Below are positions 33,987 to 42,131 of a stretch of 57,138 bases of DNA, in pieces (within the stretch, counting starts at the first letter, position 1; each line of letters starts with the position of its first letter). A model generated the notes under the pieces. It was not told the DNA's origin. It saw nothing but the letters and a program-made list of their open reading frames with translations, and ran no database searches. Location: assembly GCA_910588505.1 (NCBI GenBank), contig CAJUPQ010000014.1, forward strand, positions 1 to 57,138. The letters run 5' to 3'. Source of the stretch: an uncultured Hungatella sp. GTDB lineage: Bacteria; Bacillota; Clostridia; Lachnospirales; Lachnospiraceae. Both the position numbers and the translations under genes were made by a program.

Positions 33987-35270
33987 CTAATCCCGCCTGA
34001 ACAGATCCCTGGTATACACTTTCCCGCTGACATCATCTAACGACTCATCAAACCGGTTGGCAATAATACAGTCGCACATCCCCTTAAACTTGTCCAGGTC
34101 ATTAACCACCAAACTGCCGAAAAATGTACTCCCATTCTCAAGAGTAGGCTCATACACAACCACAGCCGCCCCCTTTGCCTTGATCCGCTTCATCACGCCC
34201 TGGATGGAAGATTGCCGGAAATTATCCGAATTGCTCTTCATGGTCAGCCGATACACTCCCACTGTACAGGAACGCTCCTTGTCCCTGTCATAATCATTGC
34301 GGCTGTAGTAATCATAATACCCGGCCATGGTCAGAACCCGATCCGCGATAAAATCCTTTCTGGTCCTGTTGCTCTCCACAATAGCCTCAATAAGATTCTC
34401 CGGAACATCGGAATAATTTGCCAATAACTGCTTCGTGTCCTTCGGCAGACAGTAGCCGCCGTAGCCAAAAGACGGGTTATTATAGTGAGAGCCGATCCTC
34501 GGATCCAGACACACCCCGTCAATGATAGACCGGGTATCCAGCCCTTTCATCTCCGCATACGTATCCAGCTCATTAAAATACGAAACCCTCAAGGCCAGGT
34601 ACGTATTGGCAAAAAGCTTCACCGCCTCAGCCTCCGTAAATCCCATAAACAGGGTATCCACCAATTCCTTCAAAGCGCCCTCCTGCAAAAGGGCCGCAAA
34701 CCGGCGCCCCGCCGCGCAGATCCTTTCATCCCCCTTATCAACCCCCACGATAATGCGGCTGGGATAAAGATTATCGTACAATGCCCGGGATTCCCTCAAA
34801 AACTCCGGGCTGAACAGGATGTTGGATGTGTGAAATCTCCTTCGGACCGACTCCGTATACCCAACCGGCACCGTAGACTTGATAACCATAACAGCATCCG
34901 GATTGACTCTCATAACAGTCTCGATCACCTGCTCCACTGCCGAAGTGTCGAAAAAGTTCTTCCGGCTGTCATAATTCGTAGGCGCGGCGATAATAACAAA
35001 GTCCGCCTCCCCATAAGCCTTCTCCCCGTCCAAAGTAGCCGTCAGATCCAGGGTGTGGCTTTCCAGATACTCCTCGATCTCCACGTCCTGAATAGGGGAA
35101 ATACGGGCATTCAACTTCTCCACCTTCTCCGGCACAATGTCCACCGCGTACACCTTATGGTGCTGGGACATAAGAACCGCCAAAGACAATCCCACATACC
35201 CTGTCCCAGCCACGGCTATGGTCACAGGCTCCTTTAACAACTCTATATCTGAATCCGCGTTTGCGCTCAT
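33987..35270 (-). CDS. UDP-glucose/nucleotide-sugar dehydrogenase
   Basis: A 427-residue UDP-glucose 6-dehydrogenase family enzyme. The Rossmann motif AVAGTGYVGLSLAVL is near 21-35; STVPVGYTE and FSPEFLRES are family motifs; the catalytic Cys is in NNPSFGYGGYCLPKDTKQLL near 265. It oxidises UDP-glucose (or a related sugar) to the uronic acid for capsule or envelope polymers. The ATG at 35270 has GGAGG 11 bases upstream and fits the Rossmann start; upstream frame to 35393 is not supported. No polysaccharide cluster is adjacent, so its pathway is unclear. Confidence 0.92.
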   Translation of the reverse strand: MSANADSDIELLKEPVTIAVAGTGYVGLSLAVLMSQHHKVYAVDIVPEKVEKLNARISPIQDVEIEEYLESHTLDLTATLDGEKAYGEADFVIIAAPTNYDSRKNFFDTSAVEQVIETVMRVNPDAVMVIKSTVPVGYTESVRRRFHTSNILFSPEFLRESRALYDNLYPSRIIVGVDKGDERICAAGRRFAALLQEGALKELVDTLFMGFTEAEAVKLFANTYLALRVSYFNELDTYAEMKGLDTRSIIDGVCLDPRIGSHYNNPSFGYGGYCLPKDTKQLLANYSDVPENLIEAIVESNRTRKDFIADRVLTMAGYYDYYSRNDYDRDKERSCTVGVYRLTMKSNSDNFRQSSIQGVMKRIKAKGAAVVVYEPTLENGSTFFGSLVVNDLDKFKGMCDCIIANRFDESLDDVSGKVYTRDLFRRD

Positions 35271-35403
35271 AACTGGTAATTCCTCCGTTTTCTGGTGATT
35301 TTTGGAAAAAATTTCTACACCTGTTTTTATTATATATGGAAGAGAGAAGATATGCAAGGAGAAAGTTATTAGAACTGTTGTATGTTCCGGCATAAAAATT
35401 ACA

Positions 35404-35530
35404 ATTGAGTGAGCAAAAGGCGAGGGTTGTCGTGATGCCAGTCAGAGAAGGAGAGATGTCCCGTCCGGGTGAATTTATGCCATGGAGATGAGACCAGGGA
35501 ACCAGGAGGGCTTAACCCCTCCTGGTTCCC
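35404..35530. repeat. Foldback repeat, copy D (left half with new hairpin)
   Basis: TTGAGTGAGCAAAAGGCGAG and GTTGTCGTGATGCCAGTCAGA match the left arm of copies A and B; the right arm is missing. It shares GGTGAATTTATGCC and GATGAGACCAGGGAACCAGG with copy B. The right part forms a perfect 14-bp hairpin (35497-35510 with 35517-35530) followed by CTATTTTA, 11 bases from the stop of the metal ATPase gene, where it may serve as a terminator. Confidence 0.8.
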
Positions 35531-35541
35531 CTATTTTACTG

Positions 35542-37524
35542 TTATGCGTTTCCTGATCTATAATTCAGCGCCCTGATCGCATTTAAAATCGCCAACACCG
35601 ACACTCCCACATCTCCGAACACCGCGGCCCACATGGAAGCCATGCCGCAGGCAACCAGCGCCAGCACCAGCACCTTAACACCGATGGCAAACACAATATT
35701 CTGCCGCACGATCCCTACAGTCTTCCTGGCGATTCCGATCCCGTCCACGATCTTTGACGGCTCATCGTTCATAATAACCACATCCGCAGCCTCCACCGCC
35801 GCGTCGGACCCGATACCGCCCATGGCGATCCCCACGTCGGCCCTTGCCAGAACCGGAGCATCGTTGATCCCGTCCCCCACAAAAGCCAAAGTTTTGTCCG
35901 ACGGCTTCTCTCTTAACAGCTCCTCCACTTTCTGCACCTTATCCCCCGGCAAAAGTCCGCCAAAGACCTTATCAAGCCCCAGCCTCTCCCCAACAGCCTT
36001 TCCAACGGCCTCCTTATCCCCGGTCAGCATCACCAGGCTGCGCACCCCCTGGGCCCTCAGCCCTCTCAGAGCGTCCGGCACGTCGCTTCGCACGGTATCC
36101 GAGATTATGATCGACCCTAAAAACCTGCCGCCATCAGCCAGATACAGCACTGTGCCTGCCCCGTCGCCCATCTGCGGAACCTGGATCCCCTGGCGGTTCA
36201 TCAATTTCTCATTGCCAATATAAATGTCCCTTACCTGGTCCGCGCCTTGTGCTACTGTCACTTTGCCGCCCTCTACTGCCGTTTCATCTGCCAGCCTCAC
36301 ATGCATCCCATGGCCGGCGATCTCCTCCACGGACAAGATCCTCTCTCCGTCCAGGATCCTGCCCGTCCCCTCTTTCTCAAAAGCCTCCTTCACCGAAAGA
36401 GCGATCGGATGGTTCGAGTGATACTCCCCGTAAGCAGCCAGCTCCAGAAGTTCCCCTCTGCCCAAAATCTTCCTTCCGCCGTCCCCCTCATTGTCTACCC
36501 TGCTTTTCTGATCTTCACAGGTTCCCAGAACCGCTGTCACCTGAAATTTCCCTGTAGTCAGCGTCCCGGTCTTGTCAAATACCACCGTATCCAGATTACC
36601 CATAGCCTCCAGGTAATTGCTTCCCTTCATCAGAATACCATTCTTTGAAGCTGCCCCCAGGCCGCCAAAAAAGCTCAGAGGAACCGATATCACCAGAGCG
36701 CAGGGACAGGACACCACCAGGAAGCTGCACGCCCGGTACACCCACACAGACCAGGCCTGGCCAAAAACCACAGGCGGTATCACCGCAAGGGCCAGGGCCA
36801 GCCCCACCACCACAGGCGTATACACCCTTGCAAACCTGGTAATAAAATTCTCCGCCTTTGCCTTTCTGGAGCTGGCGTTCTCCACAAGTTCCAGAATCTT
36901 AGCCACTGTGGAGTCGTCAAACAATTTCGTCACCTGCACTTCCAAAAGTCCGTTAAGATTAATGGAACCGCTGACAATGCTCTCGCCCTCCGTCACTTCC
37001 ACAGGCACGCTCTCCCCGGTGAGAGCCTTGGTGTCCAGGCTGGACCTTCCCTTTACCACCACGCCGTCCAGCGGAACCTTCTCCCCCGGCTTAATGACGA
37101 TGATCTCCCCGATCTCCACCTCGTCCGGCTCCACCTGCTCTTCCCTTCCGTCCCGGATCACATTGGCAAAATCCGGGTTAATGTCCATCAGATTTGTAAT
37201 GGACTTTCTGGAACGGTTCACCGCGTAATCATTAAACAGCTCCCCCACCTGGTAGAACAGCATCACTGCCACAGCCTCCTCCAACTCCCCCACGCCGATA
37301 GCCCCAAAGGTCGCCACGGTCATGAGGAAATTCTCGTCAAACACCTGGCCATTTCGGATATTGCGAAGAGCCTTTAAGGGGATATCATACCCGGCAGCCA
37401 GATAAGAAGCCAAAAACAGAGCCCAGTCCACGGGATGACTTCCCTCCGCCACGATCCCCCCGATCAAGCAAACCGCGCTTATGCCAAGCCGCGCCACCAT
37501 CTTTTTCTGTTTCTTTGTCATCAT
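35542..37524 (-). CDS. Heavy-metal translocating P1B-type ATPase (Cd/Zn/Pb group)
   Basis: A 660-residue P-type ATPase. It has membrane helices at the N-terminus, the TGESVP actuator motif, the intramembrane SCPCALVISVP metal site, the phosphorylated Asp in DKTGTLTTG, the HP motif in NHPIALSV and the hinge GDGINDAP. The CPC motif and C-terminal helices fit the CadA/ZntA subgroup exporting Zn, Cd or Pb. Unlike many members it has no N-terminal heavy-metal-binding CXXC domain. The ATG at 37524 is preceded by GGAGGG. It follows the ArsR sensor gene by 37 bases, so both are under the operator at 37960-37981. Confidence 0.94.
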   Translation of the reverse strand: MMTKKQKKMVARLGISAVCLIGGIVAEGSHPVDWALFLASYLAAGYDIPLKALRNIRNGQVFDENFLMTVATFGAIGVGELEEAVAVMLFYQVGELFNDYAVNRSRKSITNLMDINPDFANVIRDGREEQVEPDEVEIGEIIVIKPGEKVPLDGVVVKGRSSLDTKALTGESVPVEVTEGESIVSGSINLNGLLEVQVTKLFDDSTVAKILELVENASSRKAKAENFITRFARVYTPVVVGLALALAVIPPVVFGQAWSVWVYRACSFLVVSCPCALVISVPLSFFGGLGAASKNGILMKGSNYLEAMGNLDTVVFDKTGTLTTGKFQVTAVLGTCEDQKSRVDNEGDGGRKILGRGELLELAAYGEYHSNHPIALSVKEAFEKEGTGRILDGERILSVEEIAGHGMHVRLADETAVEGGKVTVAQGADQVRDIYIGNEKLMNRQGIQVPQMGDGAGTVLYLADGGRFLGSIIISDTVRSDVPDALRGLRAQGVRSLVMLTGDKEAVGKAVGERLGLDKVFGGLLPGDKVQKVEELLREKPSDKTLAFVGDGINDAPVLARADVGIAMGGIGSDAAVEAADVVIMNDEPSKIVDGIGIARKTVGIVRQNIVFAIGVKVLVLALVACGMASMWAAVFGDVGVSVLAILNAIRALNYRSGNA

Positions 37525-37561
37525 CTTTCCCTCCGATCTTAACAAATCACCGCCCGCTGTC

Positions 37562-37942
37562 CTACTCCGTAATATGCTCCATGCCCTGTGCCAGGATCGT
37601 CTGAATGTGATCGTCGGACAGCGAGTAAAACACTGTCTTTCCGTCCCTTCGGAAATTCACCAGACGCATCTGTTTCAAAACCCTCAGCTGATGAGAGATG
37701 GCCGACTGCCCCATCTGCAGAAGCGTGGCAATATCGCAGACGCACATCTCCGACTGGCTTAACACATATAGGATCTTGATCCTGGTGGAATCCCCAAACA
37801 CCTTAAAAAACTCCGCCAGATCCAGAAGCTCCTGCTCCCCGGGCATAGCCTTCTCCACTTTATCCACGATCTCCTCATGAACATGCATAAATTCGCAGAC
37901 GCACTCCTGAACCTCCTGTTCGATCCTGTCTTTTTCCGTCAT
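37562..37942 (-). CDS. ArsR/SmtB family metal-sensing repressor
   Basis: A 126-residue winged-helix repressor. KVFGDSTRIKILYVLSQ and the recognition helix ISHQLRVLKQMRLV are family motifs. MCVCDIA in the alpha-3 helix is the cysteine motif of CadC-type (alpha-3N) sensors, and the N-terminal ECVCEF adds the partner cysteines, so Cd, Pb or Zn is the likely inducer. The ATG at 37942 has GAGAGG 8 bases upstream. First gene of the operon with the metal ATPase; the perfect palindrome just upstream implies autoregulation. Confidence 0.92.
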   Translation of the reverse strand: MTEKDRIEQEVQECVCEFMHVHEEIVDKVEKAMPGEQELLDLAEFFKVFGDSTRIKILYVLSQSEMCVCDIATLLQMGQSAISHQLRVLKQMRLVNFRRDGKTVFYSLSDDHIQTILAQGMEHITE

Positions 37943-37959
37943 AGCGTTCGCCTCTCTTT

Positions 37960-37981
37960 CATATGAACAATTATTCATATG
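37960..37981. promoter_or_regulatory. ArsR/SmtB operator
   Basis: CATATGAA (37960-37967) and TTCATATG (37974-37981) are perfect inverted repeats around CAATTA. The whole fits the 12-2-12 operator pattern of ArsR/SmtB metal sensors (TGAACAA-type half sites). It lies right after the minus 10 box at 37985-37990, so bound repressor would block transcription. Confidence 0.85.
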
Positions 37982-37984
37982 TTT

Positions 37985-38012
37985 ATATTAGCACATCTTT
38001 CAAAAATGTCAA
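37985..38012 (-). promoter_or_regulatory. Promoter of the metal-resistance operon
   Basis: Minus-strand TTGACA (38007-38012) and TAATAT (37985-37990) with a 16-base spacer, directly before the operator palindrome. Confidence 0.8.
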
Positions 38013-38046
38013 TGGGTATTTTCTCCATTTTCCCGAAGATCACAAC

Positions 38047-38080
38047 AAAAAACAGACCTGCCAAACATCCACAGGTCTGT
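38047..38080 (-). terminator. Terminator of the DHH phosphoesterase gene
   Basis: ACAGACCTG (38052-38060) and CAGGTCTGT (38072-38080) form a perfect 9-bp stem; on the minus strand it is followed by TTTTTTG. It lies about 50 bases after the stop at 38132. Confidence 0.92.
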
Positions 38081-38131
38081 CTCCATCTAAATCCGGCTAT
38101 TCTCTTCCAGGAGCCTTTGCTCCCCCCAAAT

Positions 38132-39052
38132 TTAAGCGTTTGCCAGATCGCAAAGTTCCTTTAACATCTTGGGAAGTTCTGCGTCCATATTCTGGTTGCT
38201 AAACTGGCAGGTTCCCACCTTCTTGTGGCCGCCTCCGTTGTACTTTAACATCAGACTGCCCACATCCAGAGTTGCCGTGCGGTTCAAGATACTGTATCCT
38301 ACCGCCGCGGAGCACCCCTGGCCGGCCCGGCCGCTGACCACCCAGGCAGAAATGTTCTGCTCCGGGTACATGCTGTATATCATAAAGCGGTTGCCTGTGT
38401 AGATCGGCTCCACCCCTCTAAGGTCCGTGATGATCACATTGCCCTCAACCTGGGTGTGCTTTTTCACCATCTCCTTAAACTTCTCTGTCTGCTCCTCGTA
38501 CACCGCAATGCGCTCCTGCACGTCAGAAAGGGCCAAAATCTCATCTGTACTCTGCACTCTGCAGGCATCCAGCAGCTTCTCCATCAGCTGATAATTGGAG
38601 ATGGTAAACTCTCTCCACCTTCCCAGCCCGGTTCTGGGATCCATCAAAAATCCGATCAGGATCCATCCCTTGGGGTTCATCACCTCATCAATGGTCAGAT
38701 TACCGGAGTCTACCTTGTCTACCGCCTCCATGATCTCGTCAAACTGCGGAAAACGCTCCTTCCCGCCGTAATATTCATAGATGATCCTGGCGCAGGACGG
38801 AGTCATGCGGCTCTCCCCCTTGTACTTGCCCTTAAGCTCCAGCCTCTCATGCTCACTGGAATGGTGGTCAAACCAAAGGCCGCACCCCTCCACAAAAGGC
38901 ACATTGGCCAGACAGTCATTCTCATCTATCTCCACCAAACCGTCCTGAAGATCCTTTGGATGCGCAAATTTCCAATGATCGATAATCCCTGCTTCCAATA
39001 ATAATGCTCCGCATACCAGCCCGTCAAAATCTGAACGTGTTACTAGTCTCAC
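38132..39052 (-). CDS. DHH family phosphoesterase (exopolyphosphatase-like)
   Basis: A 306-residue DHH-type enzyme. RSDFDGLVCGALL at residues 6-18 supplies metal-binding Asp residues, and FDHHSSEHE near 78 is the DHH motif; a GGGHKKVGTCQF segment near the C-terminus is the substrate-binding DHHA1-type loop. Family members cleave phosphodiesters such as nano-RNA, cyclic dinucleotide products or polyphosphate; this one cannot be assigned further. The start codon is GTG (39052) with AAAGGAGG 9 bases upstream. It is last in line after slipin and the kinase, but a TATAAT-like box near 39170 suggests its own promoter. Confidence 0.85.
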   Translation of the reverse strand: MRLVTRSDFDGLVCGALLLEAGIIDHWKFAHPKDLQDGLVEIDENDCLANVPFVEGCGLWFDHHSSEHERLELKGKYKGESRMTPSCARIIYEYYGGKERFPQFDEIMEAVDKVDSGNLTIDEVMNPKGWILIGFLMDPRTGLGRWREFTISNYQLMEKLLDACRVQSTDEILALSDVQERIAVYEEQTEKFKEMVKKHTQVEGNVIITDLRGVEPIYTGNRFMIYSMYPEQNISAWVVSGRAGQGCSAAVGYSILNRTATLDVGSLMLKYNGGGHKKVGTCQFSNQNMDAELPKMLKELCDLANA

Positions 39053-39235
39053 TTAAGATACCCTCCTTTAGTTTGTGATATGTTTCAGCTCTCCTGCCAA
39101 AAGCAAAACGGCACATCATGGCTTTAATGCCGATGATAAATACGTACGTCAAACTATACGTTTTAATTATACCATCCTTTCAGATTAATTTCCATAGGCT
39201 GGAAAAGATAATTCTACCTTAAGCAAAAGATTTAT

Positions 39236-40207
39236 TCACGTCCTCAGCCTGTCCAGCACCTCCTCAAAACAAACCCCGTCCGTCAGCGGCACCTCCATCC
39301 TCACAGACTCCCTGATACAATCCCTGACAAACCCCGCCGCCTTTCTCACCGACCTCTCCAGCTCAACCCCATTAACCGCGTCCGCCAGAATAATCGCCGA
39401 AAAAATATCGCCGGTCCCGCACCGGGTCTTTCCCACCTGCTTGGTTCTCTGCAGCTTATATTTCATCCCACTTCCATCCCGCTCTCTCTCATAACAGAAA
39501 TTCCCGATATAACTTCCCTGCTGTACCCCGGTTATGATCACTTTCCCAGGTCCCATCTGCCCGATGCGCTGCGCCATATCCAACAGCTCCTCAATCTTCC
39601 AGCCCTGTTCCCGGTACTGCCTGCCTGTCAAAATGCAGCTTTCCGTCACATTGGGCGTCACAATATCCGCGCAGGCTGCCAACCTTTTCATCTCCCTGCA
39701 CATATCCTCCGTGTAGGTAGCATAAGCTTTTCCGTCATCTCCCATGATCGGGTCCACCATGACCACAGTGTCCCCTTTTCGAAAATCCCGGATAAAATCC
39801 CGAACGATCTCAATCTGCTGTCTCGATCCTAAAAAGCCGATGCCAATGCCGTCAAAAGTCAGTCCTAACTTCCTCCACTCCCCGATATAATCCTCCATCC
39901 GCTCCGTGTAATCATCAAAATAATAGCTGGGATACGCCGTGTGGTTGGACAAAACCGCCGTAGGCACAGGACAGCACTGCACCTTTAATTTCGAGATCAC
40001 CGGCAGCGACACGGTGATGGCGCACCTTCCGAACCCGGTCATATCGCTGATAACAGCTGCCTTCTTCTGCCGCGAACTGCCCGGTCTTTGACTGTCTCTA
40101 AACGCCGGCTTTTCTCCTGCTCTCTGTTCTGAATCCTGCGCCTCCTTCCATTCCAGGCTCTGTTCCTGATTCTGTTCAGATCCACATAAGTTCTCTCTAT
40201 TCTCCAT
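39236..40207 (-). CDS. Pyridoxal/pyridoxamine kinase
   Basis: A 323-residue ribokinase-like vitamin B6 kinase. From residue 48 it reads KKAAVISDMTGFGRCAITVSL; later come NHTAYPSYYFDDYTE, VMVDPIMGDDGKAY and the ATP/anion-hole segment TRCGTGDIFSAII with the catalytic Asp. It phosphorylates pyridoxal-type vitamers to PLP-series cofactors. The first 47 residues are charged and Glu/Gln-rich, with no family similarity. The next in-frame ATG lies inside the conserved region, so the extension may be real. It lies between slipin and the DHH gene. Confidence 0.88.
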   Translation of the reverse strand: MENRENLCGSEQNQEQSLEWKEAQDSEQRAGEKPAFRDSQRPGSSRQKKAAVISDMTGFGRCAITVSLPVISKLKVQCCPVPTAVLSNHTAYPSYYFDDYTERMEDYIGEWRKLGLTFDGIGIGFLGSRQQIEIVRDFIRDFRKGDTVVMVDPIMGDDGKAYATYTEDMCREMKRLAACADIVTPNVTESCILTGRQYREQGWKIEELLDMAQRIGQMGPGKVIITGVQQGSYIGNFCYERERDGSGMKYKLQRTKQVGKTRCGTGDIFSAIILADAVNGVELERSVRKAAGFVRDCIRESVRMEVPLTDGVCFEEVLDRLRT

Positions 40208-40330
40208 GGCTTATTCCTTTCCGGCATCCGCCGCAACATCAAATGATCCAGTCCTACGTTCCATGGGCATATTCTACCACGTAAATCTGATCTTTGCAAA
40301 ACAATCCTGTCATTCTCTCTCGCCCCATCC

Positions 40331-41425
40331 TCACCTGACCAACTCCCGCAGCTGCTCCAGCAGCGCGCCGCCGCCCACCTGGATATTGCCCACCTGGGCG
40401 CATATCCGCTCCAGGCACTCCATCTCCTTCAGCTTATACAGCGTCTTATTCTCATCCATCAATTTCGCCGTATTCAGCAGCGACCTGGTGGAAGCCACCT
40501 CCTCCCTTCTGGTGATCACATTGGCCTGAGCCCGTTTCTCTGCCACCAGCACCGTGTTCATAATATCCCGAATCTCACCCGGCAGGATGATGTCCTTGAT
40601 CCCCGCGCTGTGAAACTCAATGCAGTAATCCTTCTCCTCCTGACGCAGTCTCTCCAGAATAAACCTGGATATCTCCTCCTTCTGCTCCAGAAGCTCATCC
40701 AGCCGGTATCTTCCGATGTACTCCCTGATAACCAGCTGCACGCAGGCGTAAACCTGATTCTCCAGGTTCTTGATGGTCTCAATCATGGTCCTGGGCTCCA
40801 CCACCCTGTATGTACACATCAGATTCACCCGGATGCCGATTCTGTCCGCCGTCAGAATCTCCTGGCCGGATATCTCCAGAGGCTTCACCTTCAGATCCAC
40901 GATCCGGCACACCACATCCTTGGCGTACACCCAGTAATAGTAAGTCCCCGTCTCCAGCTCCCTCACCACCTGGTTGTCGTAGTACAAAATCCCCAGTTCT
41001 CCCGGCTGGATCTCTATTTTCTTGTAATATTTCAGGGGAATCTGGGCCATACAGGCCTTGCTGACGCTTCCGGCCGCCTCCGGCTCCCTCATGTCCAGAA
41101 GTTCCATGCTGTATCGGTTCCACACATTCCAGTACAGATACTCCCCCTCCGTCAGCACCTTCTTTGCCACCCCGTTCTCCTTCAGGATTCCCATATGGCC
41201 TTCAGGGACCATGATCCCTAACACTTTCCCGGCAAATGCCTTATCCTCCTCAAGCAAAATCTCCTTTGGCACCTTGTCGAACTTCACCGCGCCCTCCATA
41301 TCTTCCACCACCACTTCATAACCTAACGCCTTCACGAAATGGTACGTTCCGCAGTAAAGTGTCCGCGCAAAGCGGCCGTCCTTCAACAAAAAACCGCACT
41401 GGTTCTGGTTGATCTGATATTTCAT
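40331..41425 (-). CDS. Slipin / SPFH (band 7) family protein
   Basis: A 364-residue SPFH-domain protein. The central part (GELGILYYDNQVVRELETGTYYYW, ILTADRIGIRVNLMCTYRV, CIEFHSAGIKDIILPGEI) has the band 7 pattern. The C-terminus is helical with VAEKRAQANVITRREEVASTRSLLNTAKL, a classic oligomerising coiled-coil. No obvious membrane helix at the N-terminus, unlike many slipins. Such proteins scaffold membrane microdomains, but this soluble form's role is unknown. AGGAGG sits 7 bases before the ATG at 41425. The structured RNA at 41517-41995 lies upstream in the same orientation. Confidence 0.85.
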   Translation of the reverse strand: MKYQINQNQCGFLLKDGRFARTLYCGTYHFVKALGYEVVVEDMEGAVKFDKVPKEILLEEDKAFAGKVLGIMVPEGHMGILKENGVAKKVLTEGEYLYWNVWNRYSMELLDMREPEAAGSVSKACMAQIPLKYYKKIEIQPGELGILYYDNQVVRELETGTYYYWVYAKDVVCRIVDLKVKPLEISGQEILTADRIGIRVNLMCTYRVVEPRTMIETIKNLENQVYACVQLVIREYIGRYRLDELLEQKEEISRFILERLRQEEKDYCIEFHSAGIKDIILPGEIRDIMNTVLVAEKRAQANVITRREEVASTRSLLNTAKLMDENKTLYKLKEMECLERICAQVGNIQVGGGALLEQLRELVR

Positions 41426-41516
41426 GGTATCCCTCCTCACATGGGTACAATTCTCTGATTTTTCATTTCCCTTTCTGTATGTTCCTGTCTGCGATTCCGA
41501 CCTGAAATCCGCCGCA

Positions 41517-41995
41517 GAAAACGCCGCGGGCCATCCCCCCTGCCAGGCGTTCCATATCCGGCTTCCCGTTTTCGGGAAACGGCCACGCCCCTTTGCTCCC
41601 CGCGCCAGGCGCTGAGGCTCTAAAGGCCATGTCCGTCCCCCTTACTCCGGGACATGGGATATTTCCCGCTCTGCCCGTCTAAGGCGGCGCTGGCGCATCT
41701 CCTGCCTCAGAGCCTTTCCGGCGGGCAGCGGATGGGATAATGCTCCATCCCGCTTCCCTCCGTGAAAAGGCCCTGCCGGCGGATTCCATGTCTTCCTCTT
41801 TCCTGTGGACACTTGGAAGGTGTCTGTTGACTGCTTTAACCACTAAGCAACGGTTTTCACCGGTGGGATTCGAACCCACGTGTATCAAGTCATGTTTTTC
41901 ACGGTTCCCGCGGCATACCGTACTGCAGCGCAGGCGGCACCGTCAGGCAGAACGCTTTAACTGTAAGCCGGAACCGTCACCTTTTCGGTGTCTTA
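41517..41995 (-). ncRNA. Candidate large structured RNA with tRNA-like permuted junction
   Basis: This GC-rich stretch in the 706-base gap between slipin and the WYL genes has no credible gene but many helices. A four-way junction is closed by 41828-41832/41888-41892. It contains a T-arm (41863-41867/41875-41879, loop TTCGAAT), a GAAA-capped stem (41851-41854/41859-41862) and a D-arm (41833-41836/41845-41848, loop AGTGGTTA). Further perfect or one-bulge stems: 41901-41908/41970-41977, 41718-41726/41770-41779, 41728-41735/41745-41753, 41627-41634/41650-41657, 41563-41568/41573-41578. A crossing pair (41602-41608/41690-41696 with 41612-41618/41704-41710) suggests a pseudoknot. AACGCC/GGCGTT at 41520-41551 followed by TTTTC may end it. 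Strand is inferred from the T- and D-loops. Confidence 0.6.
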
Positions 41996-42055
41996 ATGCT
42001 ACCACACTCCAAACCATTTATCATTTCAAAAACACTGCGAAGTTTTCCTGTCTGG

Positions 42056-42084
42056 TTGACAGACCGCCCACATTGGATTATCCT
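42056..42084 (+). promoter_or_regulatory. Probable promoter of the WYL regulator pair
   Basis: TTGACA (42056-42061) and TATCCT (42079-42084) with a 17-base spacer, about 48 bases before the first WYL gene. Confidence 0.5.
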
Positions 42085-42131
42085 GAAACTATACACACAA
42101 AAAAGCACAACACAAAAGGAACCCCAAGCCC

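Noticed and set aside
41790..41990. A normal tRNA gene or pseudo-tRNA on the minus strand
   Set aside because: The T-arm is perfect, but no matching 5' acceptor strand lies 60-90 bases upstream. The D-arm lies downstream of the T-arm instead, joined through a GAAA-capped stem, so an ordinary tRNA fold is impossible.
41450..42010. RNase P RNA, tmRNA or SRP RNA
   Set aside because: I could not find the conserved GAGGAAAGTCC of RNase P, a tag reading frame or resume region of tmRNA, or the GGAA/GCAG domain IV of SRP RNA.
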